Assembly: GCA_035506295.1 (NCBI GenBank)
Contig: DATJPR010000295.1
Span: 1-32,598, forward strand
Length of the DNA: 32,598 nt
Direction: 5' to 3'
Source: DATJPR01 sp035506295
Lineage (GTDB): Bacteria; Bacteroidota; Ignavibacteria; UBA10030; UBA6906
Numbering within the stretch: the first letter of the stretch is position 1; each line of letters begins with the position of its first letter. The notes under the pieces are model-generated. The model searched no databases. It was given only the letters and a program-made list of their open reading frames with translations, and was not told where the DNA came from. Below, piece by piece: positions 16,599-23,861 of this stretch. Both the position numbers and the translations under genes were made by a program.

Positions 16599-16849
16599 GA
16601 ACGCGCATCCATGAACTGTTCCTGGACTTCACTCCGTACTGCCTCAAGAATCTTCCCCGCAACATATTTGGGAGTATCGACCACGACGGCGCCAGCGGGG
16701 GCGGCCACGCGTTGTTGATCGCGCCCGCGCTGGTCCCCGAGAGAATTCTTGCCGAAATCGGTCGAGGGCATTCTCGGAAAGACGGTGATGACGCGGATAG
16801 TGTCCCGCTCCAGTTCCACACGGGCGGTGTCTGGGATCATGTTCAATGC
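16595..16849 (-). pseudogene. C-terminal remnant of a short-chain dehydrogenase/reductase
   Basis: The frame ending at 16595 reads SSALNM..., then ARVELERDTIRVITVFPR, TDFGKNSLGDQ and a tail VVDTPKYVAGKILEAVRSE. This is the typical stretch after the YxxxK active site in SDR enzymes. Homology begins just after the position of the catalytic lysine; the Rossmann half (TGxxxGxG) and YxxxK are absent in all frames upstream. About 85 residues remain, so no catalysis is possible. An ATG at 16840 could still start an 81-residue peptide. The stop overlaps the esterase start. The deletion end falls near 16850, next to the nitroreductase upstream region. Family assignment comes from motif recognition only. 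Confidence 0.65.
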
Positions 16850-16876
16850 TGACGATCTCCACATGAGAACGATGGT

Positions 16877-16906
16877 AGTATACTCACTGGACAATCACAT
16901 ATGCAA
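16877..16906 (-). promoter_or_regulatory. Possible promoter of the esterase cluster
   Basis: On the minus strand TTGCAT (16906-16901), 18 bp and TATACT (16882-16877) resemble a sigma-70 promoter. Transcription would start near 16870, just before the SDR remnant and where its deleted part should have been. Confidence 0.3.
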
Positions 16907-17039
16907 GATGACAGGGCGGGTCTTCTATCCGCACCAACCCTCCACGATGCGACGCTGCATGATTGTTTCCGTCGAGGGAAATATGTACTCTGCATTTGCT
17001 TCCAACCCTTCCTGCTTCCATCAACTCCGGATCTCAACC

Positions 17040-17690
17040 ATGACGACCTCATGTTCCGTCATCATATGCCTTTTGCTCCCGATTCTCGGCACCGTCCTCG
17101 CGCAGGAGCGCACCACGGTGAAGCTTCCATCCGTGTCTATGAAGTCCGACAAACCATTCATGAAAGCCCTGGCGGAGAGGAAGAGCAGCCGCGAATTCCG
17201 GAACGACACGCTCAGTCTGCAGGATCTTTCCAATCTCCTCTGGTGTGCGAATGGCGTGAACCGCCCGGAGAGCAAACATCGGACAGTTCCCTCGGCGATG
17301 AACAAACAAGACATCGAGGTCTACGCCTTCCTTCATGACGGGATCTACCTCTACGATCCCTTCAAACATGAACTGCAGAAGGTTCGTGACGGGGATTACC
17401 GCTCCTCAACAGGCTCACAGGATTTCGTCGCCAAGGCACCTCTCGATCTCGTGTACGTCTCGGACTACGACAAGATGGACTTCACGAAGGATGAGTCGCG
17501 GAAACTCTGGATGGCGAGTGTTGAGGCGGGGCACTGCTCGCAGAACGTCTATCTCTACGGCGCAGCGGCGAATCTTGGAGTTGTTGTCCGCGCTTCCATC
17601 GACGCGGCATCAATCGCGACGCTCCTCAACCTGGGTCCGCACAAGCACGTCATCATTGCTCAGACGGTCGGCTATCCGTTGGATCGCTAG
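17040..17690 (+). CDS. Secreted nitroreductase-fold (SagB-type) oxidoreductase
   Basis: This is a predicted FMN-dependent nitroreductase-family protein, 216 residues from ATG 17040. The frame is open much further upstream but reads through sequence antisense to the SDR remnant, so it is not used. The N-terminus is a signal peptide (IICLLLPILGTVLAQE). RKSSREF (54-60) is the FMN-phosphate-binding entry motif, DLSNLLWCANGVNR is typical of the SagB-type branch, and GHCSQNVYLYGAAANLGVVVRA is the FMN/dimer segment. The substrate is unknown; no heterocycle or peptide-cyclisation genes are near. Its last 38 bp overlap the 3' end of the histidine kinase gene on the other strand. Confidence 0.85.
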   Translation: MTTSCSVIICLLLPILGTVLAQERTTVKLPSVSMKSDKPFMKALAERKSSREFRNDTLSLQDLSNLLWCANGVNRPESKHRTVPSAMNKQDIEVYAFLHDGIYLYDPFKHELQKVRDGDYRSSTGSQDFVAKAPLDLVYVSDYDKMDFTKDESRKLWMASVEAGHCSQNVYLYGAAANLGVVVRASIDAASIATLLNLGPHKHVIIAQTVGYPLDR

Positions 17691-19809
17691 GCCTGGGCAG
17701 GACTAGTCGGAAGGTCGTCCCTCCTTCGCGATCGATCGAGAGAGTCCCATCGATCTGCTCGGCCAGCATGGACACCAGACTCAGACCCAGGGTCCGGAGC
17801 CCCGTGAAATCCACTCCCTCGGGCAGGCCCACGCCGTCATCGCGCACGGCGAGGGTCAATGCCGCATCGCCCGCGGGATGGCAGGACACTGTCACATTCC
17901 CCGACCCCCTTCCGCGGAATGCATACTTGTGGCAGTTCGTGAGAAGCTCGTTGACGATAAGCCCGCAGGGGATCGCCTGATCGATCCCGACGGAAACAGG
18001 GCTGAGGTCGAGCTTCGTTGTCACCCCCGGGGTACCGAAGGTCGAGCTGACAGACTCCACCAGCTCTTTCAGGTACTCACTCAGATCGATCGCCGAAAGA
18101 TCCTCGGAACGGTAGAGGTTCTGATGGACTTTGCCCATGGCAAGGATGCGGGCCTTCGTTTCATCAAACAGGATCGCGTCCTCGCTCGATTTGACGAACC
18201 GCGACTGGAGACTGAGCAGACCGGCGACAACATTCAGGTTGTTCTTGACCCGGTGATGGACCTCCTTGAGGAGAACCTCCTTCTCCTTCAACGAGCTTTG
18301 CAGTCGCCGTTGTGCTTCGAGGCGTTCCGTGATATCGTGGATGATCGAGAACAGAACGGTATTCCCGTTGATCGTCATCGGGCTTGAATGGATCTCGACA
18401 TCGCGGATCGAGCCGTCTGCTCTTCGGTGTTTCACGAAGAAGGTATCCTGTTGATCCTGCTTCGCCTGCGCGAACAGCCCGCGGACATACTCTTCGGGAT
18501 GGGCATTGATCGCAAAGACGCTCATGGAGGTCAGACGCTCCAGCGGCACGCCGTAAAATTCGGCTGCCGCCGGATTGGCGTCCACGATCGTTGCGGTGGT
18601 GGGATCCACGACGAGCATCACGGCGGCATTTTTCTGGAACATCATTTCCCGCAACAAACCCCGGCGCCGGATTATCGCTTCGGCTCGTTTCCGTTCGCTG
18701 ATGTCGCGAACGACGACGAGGAACACCTGTTTCCCGCCATACATAAAGGGGGCGCCGGTGACCTCGACGTCAAGGCTTGTTCCGTCAAGCCGGATGAATC
18801 TCTCTTCGATCACCGGAACGTTCGCCCCCTCGTCGGTCATCGTGGCAAATCGCCTCCGCACGATCTCACGTGAATCCGGGTGGACAAACTCGAGCAGGGG
18901 TTTCGCGTACAACATCTCCGCCGAAGTGGCGCGCATCAGCGCCAGCGACGCCGGGTTGGCATACAGGAGCCGCCCCTTGTCGTGCACAAGGATGGCGTCC
19001 GGCGAGATTTCCACGAGCTTGCGGTACCGTTCCTCGCTGTCGCGGAGCGCCTCTTCCACCAGCTTGCGCTGGGTGATGTCGGTCAGCGTCCCGGTCGTGC
19101 CCAGAATGGTCCCGCCTTCATCGCGCATGAGGCGCGAGTACGTCTCGACCCACCTGGGTGCACCGCTTTTCGATTTGTACCGCAGCGCAATGCGGCAGAA
19201 TTCAGTCTCGCCGGCGATGTGCCGTTGGAATTCTTCCGCGACCCGGCGCTCGTCCTCCTGATGGACGAAATCCAGGAATCGTCGACCGAGACATTCGTTG
19301 ATCTCAAAGCCCGTGACATTTGTCCACGCGCGGTTGAGAAAGGCCCATGTCCCCGCAGTGTCAATCTGGAAAATGACCTCCCGGAGGTTGTCGACCACCC
19401 GCTGGTAACGATCATCTTTCAGAGGGGGAGAGAGTAGCGAAGGGCGGTCGGGATCGATCTGTTGCAGCGCAACATCCAGATGAAGAATCGCGTGCGTGCT
19501 GTCGCGAATGACGCACACAGATTCCCGGAACTTCACACACCCGCCGTCTCTGGTGAACCAGTCGGCGTCGATGGACCTCACCTCGGGCCCGGATCCGTCG
19601 AACGGCGCCTGCTCATCGAGGACACGCTTCACTTCCTCGCGTGGCAATCCCTTCTGTGTTGTCTGCAGTTCCGCGAGAGTGGCGAACCCGAGGCAGGTGA
19701 GAAGAGTGCGATTGGCGTAGTCGACTGACCCATCAGTACGTATCCTGCAGATGCCGACGGGCGCGTCGTCGAGAATGGTCTGGTACAATGAAAGAGGTAG
19801 TCCTGACAT
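17653..19809 (-). CDS. Four-PAS soluble sensor histidine kinase (HisKA_2 type)
   Basis: This is a cytoplasmic two-component or blue-light-type histidine kinase, 718 residues from ATG 19809; the frame extends 26 residues upstream, through the hairpin at 19884, without start support. There are four PAS/PAC modules at about 5-115 (divergent), 140-255, 262-385 and 392-510, recognisable by PAC ends such as GTLTDITQRK, VVVRDISERK and SIIHDITER. The HisKA_2 phosphoacceptor motif EVHHRVKNNL starts near 516. The HATPase domain has the N box VNELLTNCHKYAF (about 619) and G box DDGVGLPEG. No transmembrane helix is seen, so the signal is probably cytosolic (redox, ligand, light). No response regulator is adjacent. 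The 3' end overlaps the convergent nitroreductase gene by 38 bp. Confidence 0.9.
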   Translation of the reverse strand: MSGLPLSLYQTILDDAPVGICRIRTDGSVDYANRTLLTCLGFATLAELQTTQKGLPREEVKRVLDEQAPFDGSGPEVRSIDADWFTRDGGCVKFRESVCVIRDSTHAILHLDVALQQIDPDRPSLLSPPLKDDRYQRVVDNLREVIFQIDTAGTWAFLNRAWTNVTGFEINECLGRRFLDFVHQEDERRVAEEFQRHIAGETEFCRIALRYKSKSGAPRWVETYSRLMRDEGGTILGTTGTLTDITQRKLVEEALRDSEERYRKLVEISPDAILVHDKGRLLYANPASLALMRATSAEMLYAKPLLEFVHPDSREIVRRRFATMTDEGANVPVIEERFIRLDGTSLDVEVTGAPFMYGGKQVFLVVVRDISERKRAEAIIRRRGLLREMMFQKNAAVMLVVDPTTATIVDANPAAAEFYGVPLERLTSMSVFAINAHPEEYVRGLFAQAKQDQQDTFFVKHRRADGSIRDVEIHSSPMTINGNTVLFSIIHDITERLEAQRRLQSSLKEKEVLLKEVHHRVKNNLNVVAGLLSLQSRFVKSSEDAILFDETKARILAMGKVHQNLYRSEDLSAIDLSEYLKELVESVSSTFGTPGVTTKLDLSPVSVGIDQAIPCGLIVNELLTNCHKYAFRGRGSGNVTVSCHPAGDAALTLAVRDDGVGLPEGVDFTGLRTLGLSLVSMLAEQIDGTLSIDREGGTTFRLVLPRPSDPTDSRPSEQ

Positions 19810-19883
19810 GCTGTGCGATGGATCGAATTCACAGTTTTTCAAGATGCGGCTTTTGCTCTTCACGCGGTGTGATGCCCGGCACG

Positions 19884-19913
19884 ACACCCGGTCCTTTTCC
19901 TCGGACCGGGTGT
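19884..19913. terminator. Strong hairpin between the YXWGXW gene and the histidine kinase gene
   Basis: A perfect 11-bp stem (ACACCCGGTCC 19884-19894; GGACCGGGTGT 19903-19913) has an 8-nt loop. It lies 51 bp past the stop of the minus-strand gene at 19964 and 74 bp before the kinase ATG. No U-run follows on the minus strand, so termination there is uncertain; attenuation or mRNA-end protection are alternatives. Confidence 0.5.
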
Positions 19914-19963
19914 TCGTCGGTGTTTTTGTTCACGAAGTTTCGAGATCAAACAGAGGCCGGATC

Positions 19964-20365
19964 CTAGCCGCGTTCCCCTCGCCGATGGCCATCCTGTCTG
20001 CGTTCGCGGTCCATGTGTTCATGACGGATTTCGCGGCGATCCTCGTGCCGGTCCCAATATCCCTCTTTCCACACCCATCCCCTCCCGGAATGCGCCCAGC
20101 GACCGTCCCGCCAGACGAACCCGGGCCGTTCAGCGACCCATCGACCGGGATACCACGTGTACCGTGCCCGCGGGCCGTTCCAGAGCCAGTACCCATGAAT
20201 CCAGACGGCATGGACAAAAGGCGGCGGCCCCATTCGTTCCACTCTCGCAGGCGGCGGTCCCACGCGGATGCCGATCCCGACCGACACCTGGGATTGCGAT
20301 GACGCGGGGGTCAGGAGAGACAGCAGCCCGACCGAAAGTGCGGCGACAAGTATTCTGGCTTTCAT
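19964..20365 (-). CDS. Small exported Trp-rich YXWGXW-type repeat protein
   Basis: This is a 133-residue protein of the WxxGxW/YXWGXW repeat type, exported, function unknown. The signal peptide is LVAALSVGLLSLLTPASSQS. The mature part has Pro-rich GPPPARVERMGPPP, followed by Trp repeats spaced about 10 residues (GYWLW, PGRWVAERPGFVWRDGRWA, GRGWVWKEGYW), and a highly charged Arg/His/Glu C-terminus from residue 107. The ATG has AGGAGG 7-8 bp upstream. Such proteins are common in periplasm or outer-membrane contexts of proteobacteria and Bacteroidota. It stands alone between the kinase and the YkgJ gene. The repeat class is clear; no activity can be assigned. Confidence 0.8.
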   Translation of the reverse strand: MKARILVAALSVGLLSLLTPASSQSQVSVGIGIRVGPPPARVERMGPPPFVHAVWIHGYWLWNGPRARYTWYPGRWVAERPGFVWRDGRWAHSGRGWVWKEGYWDRHEDRREIRHEHMDRERRQDGHRRGERG

Positions 20366-20384
20366 GACCGAACCTCCTGTTCGT

Positions 20385-20414
20385 GAATGATATCGTATGC
20401 TTTGAGGAGGTCAA
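20385..20414 (-). promoter_or_regulatory. Possible promoter of the YXWGXW gene
   Basis: On the minus strand TTGACC begins at 20414; TATCATTC (20392-20385) lies 19 bp after the TTG. It fits a sigma-70 reading (TTGACC-16-TATCAT) better than TAnnTTTG (six of eight). The ATG is about 20 bp downstream of the -7 box. Confidence 0.35.
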
Positions 20415-20602
20415 CAGGTGTGCCAGAACACTTTTGCGGAAATCGGCGCCAGGCGCCCACCTTGACTGCTTGCCTGATGTTCAGTTTTCTTGCAGAGCGT
20501 CCAGGGATTTGGACAGTGCCCTCAGGGTCAGGGGGAAGAGGAAGAGAAGAGAGGATAAAAAGGGGAGAACAAATGAGGAAGGTCGTGCCTCCAAGCGAAG
20601 AG

Positions 20603-20965
20603 TCAGCGCGTGGCGCTCAGCAGTTCGTGCCCGCGATCCCAAATGCGAATATCGAGCCGCCCAAGCAGGTGTTGCCTCCGGGCTTCTTCAAACGAGAGCC
20701 GCCGGGCGATCACCCTGCAGTCTGCCGCGCGGCACAGTGATGGGGCGTTGCTGTGGACACTGCAGCCATGGTTTTCCAAATAGATGCATTCCCCGTTTTT
20801 CTTGTGCGCGATCATCACCGCGTTGACGACCGACGGATGCGGCTCGGTGAGATACGCGGTCGGGTCGTCCTCCTCGACGAGGCGAATAGCGTCGCCTTCG
20901 CAACACAACGTGCATCCGTTGCATGGGACGTCGCGCCTGGCCGTCTTCGCGTTCGGCACCTGCAT
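20603..20965 (-). CDS. YkgJ-family cysteine cluster protein
   Basis: This is a 120-residue CxxCxxCC-type protein (YkgJ/UPF0153 family), presumed to bind zinc or an Fe-S cluster; its cellular role is not established. Cysteines are at 15, 18, 21 and 22 (CNGCTLCC), then Cys60, Cys68 (GCSVHSNAPSLC), Cys78 and Cys83 (CRAADC), the complete family set. The ATG has GGAGGAAG immediately upstream. It lies 66 bp after the WecG-type gene and is probably the last gene of the glycan cluster transcript. Whether it serves glycan synthesis is unknown; the grouping may be incidental. Downstream, 20366-20602 holds no recognisable gene. Confidence 0.85.
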   Translation of the reverse strand: MQVPNAKTARRDVPCNGCTLCCEGDAIRLVEEDDPTAYLTEPHPSVVNAVMIAHKKNGECIYLENHGCSVHSNAPSLCRAADCRVIARRLSFEEARRQHLLGRLDIRIWDRGHELLSATR

Positions 20966-21031
20966 CTTCCTCCGGAGTCACTCCAGGTTCTTCGATTGTC
21001 CGGACAGACCATGCGGGGTGAGTGCCCACTG

Positions 21032-21817
21032 TTAGGTGCGCACCCACCGTGAGGAGGTGGTCTGCCGGAGGCCCAACAGCTGGAGGGAAAAGTGGAAGAG
21101 AAAGATAGCGTTGAGAACAGTGTAGCGTCGGAAAAGCCGGAAGAAATCCTTGCTCATCAGGCGGAACAGCCATTCGAAGCCGGATTTCCGGATGAATCTC
21201 GGCGCCATTTTGATCCTGCCGCCGAAGAAATCGAACGTCGCTCCCGCCGCCAACATCACGGCCCCCTTGATACGGTAAAGGTGGTCCTCGATCCAGTAGT
21301 CCTGCTTGGGAGTGCCGAGGCCGACGAAGATGAAGTCGGGCTTCAACGCGTTGATTTCCTGCACGATCTTTTCGTCTTCTTCCGGCGTCAGCGGCCTGAA
21401 CGGAGGAGACATGAACCCGACGATGTTCATCTGCGGGAACATTTCCTCGAGATTCTCTTTCATCTTGGCGACGACCTGCGGGCTCCCGCCATACAAGTAA
21501 AACCTGTAGTCCTTCTTCTTTGCGTGCTCGGCGAGCTGAAAGATAATCTCGGCGGCACACAGATGGTCACAGGGCAATCGTCGGATGTAGCGGATCCAAT
21601 ATAGAAACGGAGTGCCATCGACGCCCATGATGTCAGCCCCGTTGTAAACCTTTCGGAGCCGTTCATTCTTGATGGCGAGGGTCGTGCAGTAGGCGTTGAC
21701 CGTGGCGAGGTGAAACGAGCGCTGGGGATTCGAGGCAAGCCAGTCGTCGATCTTCGTGAGCATCTCTCCGAAGGTCATCGCGTCGAGCCAGAGATCCAGA
21801 AAGTTCGTGGTTCTCAT
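21032..21817 (-). CDS. WecG/TagA/CpsF-family glycosyltransferase (GT26)
   Basis: This is a membrane-associated glycosyltransferase that adds the second sugar (often ManNAc or ManNAcA) to an undecaprenyl-linked first sugar in surface-polymer synthesis. The 261-residue product shows the family N-terminal HLATVNAYCTTLA (36-48), the acidic motif ADIMGVDGTPF (61-71, Asp68 at the usual catalytic-base place), YLYGGSPQVV, and the signature DFIFVGLGTPKQDYWI. A Phe/Arg-rich amphipathic C-terminus (about 215-250) probably anchors it to the membrane, as known for TagA. It follows a GT4 glycosyltransferase gene by 80 bp. The exact donor cannot be read from sequence. Confidence 0.9.
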   Translation of the reverse strand: MRTTNFLDLWLDAMTFGEMLTKIDDWLASNPQRSFHLATVNAYCTTLAIKNERLRKVYNGADIMGVDGTPFLYWIRYIRRLPCDHLCAAEIIFQLAEHAKKKDYRFYLYGGSPQVVAKMKENLEEMFPQMNIVGFMSPPFRPLTPEEDEKIVQEINALKPDFIFVGLGTPKQDYWIEDHLYRIKGAVMLAAGATFDFFGGRIKMAPRFIRKSGFEWLFRLMSKDFFRLFRRYTVLNAIFLFHFSLQLLGLRQTTSSRWVRT

Positions 21818-21897
21818 GAAGCGCGTACCCTGTTGAACAAAGGGGTAGGTGAAACTAGATCATGCCGGTCCGGGACCATGCGGGATGCGCGCCTCCT

Positions 21898-23013
21898 TCA
21901 ACCCTTTCCCTTCCCGCCGATGGTGGTGTAGATGTTCTCCATCCTTTGTCTGACGTGAGAACCGGCAAAATGTTCCTTTGCATAGCCATAATTGTAGTGT
22001 GAGATCTCGACGAAGAGATCCCGCCGTTCATACAGCTCGCCGATGAACGAGGCGAACTCCTGCGGATCCAGACTTTCCGTGGCAAAGCCGTTTCTGCCCT
22101 GGAGAAAAAAATCCTTGATTCCTCCCACAGACCGGGTAACGATGGGCAGACCCATTGCCATCGCCTCCACGAGCGATATCGGCAGCCCTTCGGTGTAAGA
22201 AGGAAGAAAGAACACGGAGCTCTGTGCGAGCAGGTCGATCTTCTGACGATTCTGGATATATCCCAACATCACCGCCCGCTCGAGGTGCTCCCGTTCAATG
22301 TACGCTTTGACATTCAGAAATTCTTCGCCGTCCCCGGCGACGAGCAGACGCATTGCCGGATACTTTTTCGTCAGGAGAGCGAACGTCGCCAGCGACTCGT
22401 ACAAGCCTTTCTCTTTGATGAGCCTGGAGAGGAAGACGATATTGAACGGGCCATGCTGCCGGGCGGTGATCGCCTGATCGATGTCGAAACCCTCCGTCAG
22501 CGTTTCGTCGAACGCCGTCGTTTCGACGATCACCTTTTCGTCCGCGAACCCCCAGTCGAGAAGGGTCTGCTTGAATTCCTTCGCCAGGACGAGGGTCGCA
22601 TCCGCTTTGCCAAACACCGCGCGGAACACGGTGAGCCTCCACCCGCGGACCGTTTGGGCAAAATCGAGCTCCCATCCATGAAAGAACACGACCATCCTGA
22701 TGCGCAGGAGATGTCTTGCGATCAGAATGAAAACCGAATCCCGCATGACCCCCTTGAAATTCAGCGAGGGATTGATATGGACGATGTCGAAGTGTTCACC
22801 CAGAAGCGTCCGCGTGAACCTCACGTAGTCGCCGAGAAGACGCGTGAATGAAAAGTGCGCTGCCTTCTCGTCGGGACGACGGCCGTTGATAAAATGACGG
22901 GTATCGACCACCTCGAAAGGTTCAAGCATCCGGAAGAAACTCGCTACCCCACCCAGGTCCTTGATGTCGGGATGTACCAGGAGAACCTTGAGTTTGGCCG
23001 ATGATGTGCCCAC
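21898..23013 (-). CDS. GT4-family glycosyltransferase
   Basis: This is a retaining GT-B glycosyltransferase (GT4), 371 residues, probably using a nucleotide sugar in exopolysaccharide or O-antigen-type synthesis. The N-terminal acceptor domain begins LKVLLVHPDIKDLGGVASFF with the usual Gly-rich loop. The C-terminal donor domain has NIVFLSRLIKEKG, MRLLVAGDGEE and the EX7E signature in PSYTEGLPISLVEAMAMGLPIV. The start is GTG 23013, with AGAGG just upstream; no ATG start is nearby. It heads the GT4-WecG-YkgJ cluster. The 527 bp upstream of it hold a CRP-type palindrome at 23115. Specificity is unknown. Confidence 0.88.
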   Translation of the reverse strand: MGTSSAKLKVLLVHPDIKDLGGVASFFRMLEPFEVVDTRHFINGRRPDEKAAHFSFTRLLGDYVRFTRTLLGEHFDIVHINPSLNFKGVMRDSVFILIARHLLRIRMVVFFHGWELDFAQTVRGWRLTVFRAVFGKADATLVLAKEFKQTLLDWGFADEKVIVETTAFDETLTEGFDIDQAITARQHGPFNIVFLSRLIKEKGLYESLATFALLTKKYPAMRLLVAGDGEEFLNVKAYIEREHLERAVMLGYIQNRQKIDLLAQSSVFFLPSYTEGLPISLVEAMAMGLPIVTRSVGGIKDFFLQGRNGFATESLDPQEFASFIGELYERRDLFVEISHYNYGYAKEHFAGSHVRQRMENIYTTIGGKGKG

Positions 23014-23540
23014 GACCTCTCTACGTTGTGTTTGACGATTCTGTGAACTTCTGTGTCGGGCGGTTCTTACGTCGGGTACAGTCTGAAATTGTGCAGAAAA
23101 GACGTGGAATGGGTTGTGATGCTCATCACATCAACACGTTTCTCGTGACTTGGACTTTGGAACCACGGATCGTCGAAGAGTCAACGTCTTGAGGGGGGAC
23201 ACGTTGGGTCAGCCGACCGGCTGTTGACAAGGAACCATTTGAGTTGAAGTTAGAAACTCTGGCGAAGGAAAGCAAATGGTCGTCATGGTGACTGATGGCC
23301 CCGACAGGCAACCTTGGGGAGACTCCTTGTCGGTACTCGCCTTCGCGCGCCGGGAGTTCAAGCCGGAAGCGTTCAGTTCAGAAGGTGACTATCAGTTCCA
23401 CCATCTCTCGAAGAGGACGACTCTCATTGTCGGAAGTATCTCAAGAGAGCCGCGATCCTGCTCTCAACTTCGGTCGCGCGCTCTGAGTTCAATCCGGAGC
23501 GTCACAGTTCACGAAGGACGCAGCAACCGGTCAACGCTTG
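23014..23540. other. 527-bp gene-free stretch between the GT4 gene and tRNA-Ser
   Basis: No convincing protein gene is present in six frames. It holds the CRP-type palindrome at 23115-23130 and an imperfect direct repeat. The repeat copies, 23342-23385 and 23473-23515, are about 40 bp with roughly three quarters of positions equal and share GAGTTCAA(G/T)CCGG and CAGTTCA. The rest shows nothing recognisable. It is long for this densely packed window. Confidence 0.5.
23115..23130. promoter_or_regulatory. CRP-family operator-like palindrome (TGTGA-N6-TCACA)
   Basis: TGTGATGCTCATCACA is a perfect 16-bp palindrome with a 4-bp centre and matches the CRP half-sites exactly. A weak -10-like CACAAT on the minus strand (23092-23087) would put the site about 42 bp upstream of a start near 23080, the classic class II activator position for the GT4 gene. 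No promoter was mapped. Confidence 0.4.
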
Positions 23541-23624
23541 CGGAGGGTGAGGGACTTGAACCCCCACGTCCCTTGCGGGACGGCAGTTTTCAAGACTGCT
23601 GCCATACCATTAGGCGAACCCTCC
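23541..23624 (-). tRNA. tRNA-Ser (anticodon UGA)
   Basis: An 84-nt class II tRNA folds fully: acceptor GGAGGGU with ACCCUCC, discriminator G, D stem GCC/GGC, anticodon stem GCAGU/ACUGC with loop CUUGAAA (anticodon UGA at 23592-23590). The long variable arm is CGUCCC-GCAA-GGGACG, and the T arm GGGGG/CCCUC has loop UUCAAGU. It reads UCN (UCA) codons. No CCA is encoded (CAA follows), so CCA must be added. It is the downstream-most and only complete member of a tandem array of three. Confidence 0.95.
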
Positions 23625-23698
23625 ACGATCACATCTGCTTCTTATTCTCGGTTTCCTGTTTTCGGCACGTGTTCATCCAAGATCGATGAAACCAAATC

Positions 23699-23788
23699 CG
23701 GGACGGCAGTTTTTCCCGACCCGGGGTTAGTCTCTGGAAGGGACCCCTTCGGGGCAAGACTGCTGCCATACCATTAGGCGAACCCTCC
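23699..23788 (-). pseudogene. Truncated tRNA-Ser copy with split anticodon (middle unit)
   Basis: Reading the minus strand from 23788, the acceptor 5' strand, D arm and anticodon 5' stem equal the intact tRNA-Ser. A 41-bp insertion (23754-23714) follows between anticodon positions 35 and 36, then the anticodon 3' stem and the first variable-arm strand to GTCCCG. The second half of the variable arm, the T arm and the acceptor 3' strand are missing, so it cannot fold as a tRNA or be charged. Confidence 0.8.
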
Positions 23789-23861
23789 ACGATCACATCT
23801 GCTTCTTGTTCTCGGTTTCCTGTTTTCGGTACGATTTCATCCAAGATCGATGAAACTCAAA

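Noticed and set aside
16749..17039. Upstream extension of the nitroreductase frame
   Set aside because: This part is antisense to the SDR remnant and followed by a clean signal peptide start at ATG 17040.
21035..21044. GGTGCGCACC palindrome as an operator
   Set aside because: It lies inside the last codons of the WecG-type gene, and such 10-bp palindromes are expected in GC-rich coding sequence.
23126..23311. 61-codon minus-strand frame in the gap before tRNA-Ser
   Set aside because: No ribosome binding site, no recognisable sequence, and it crosses the CRP-type palindrome.
23714..23754. Group I or archaeal-type tRNA intron in the anticodon loop
   Set aside because: 41 bp is far too short for a group I intron, and the host units lack the tRNA 3' half, so splicing could not restore a tRNA.
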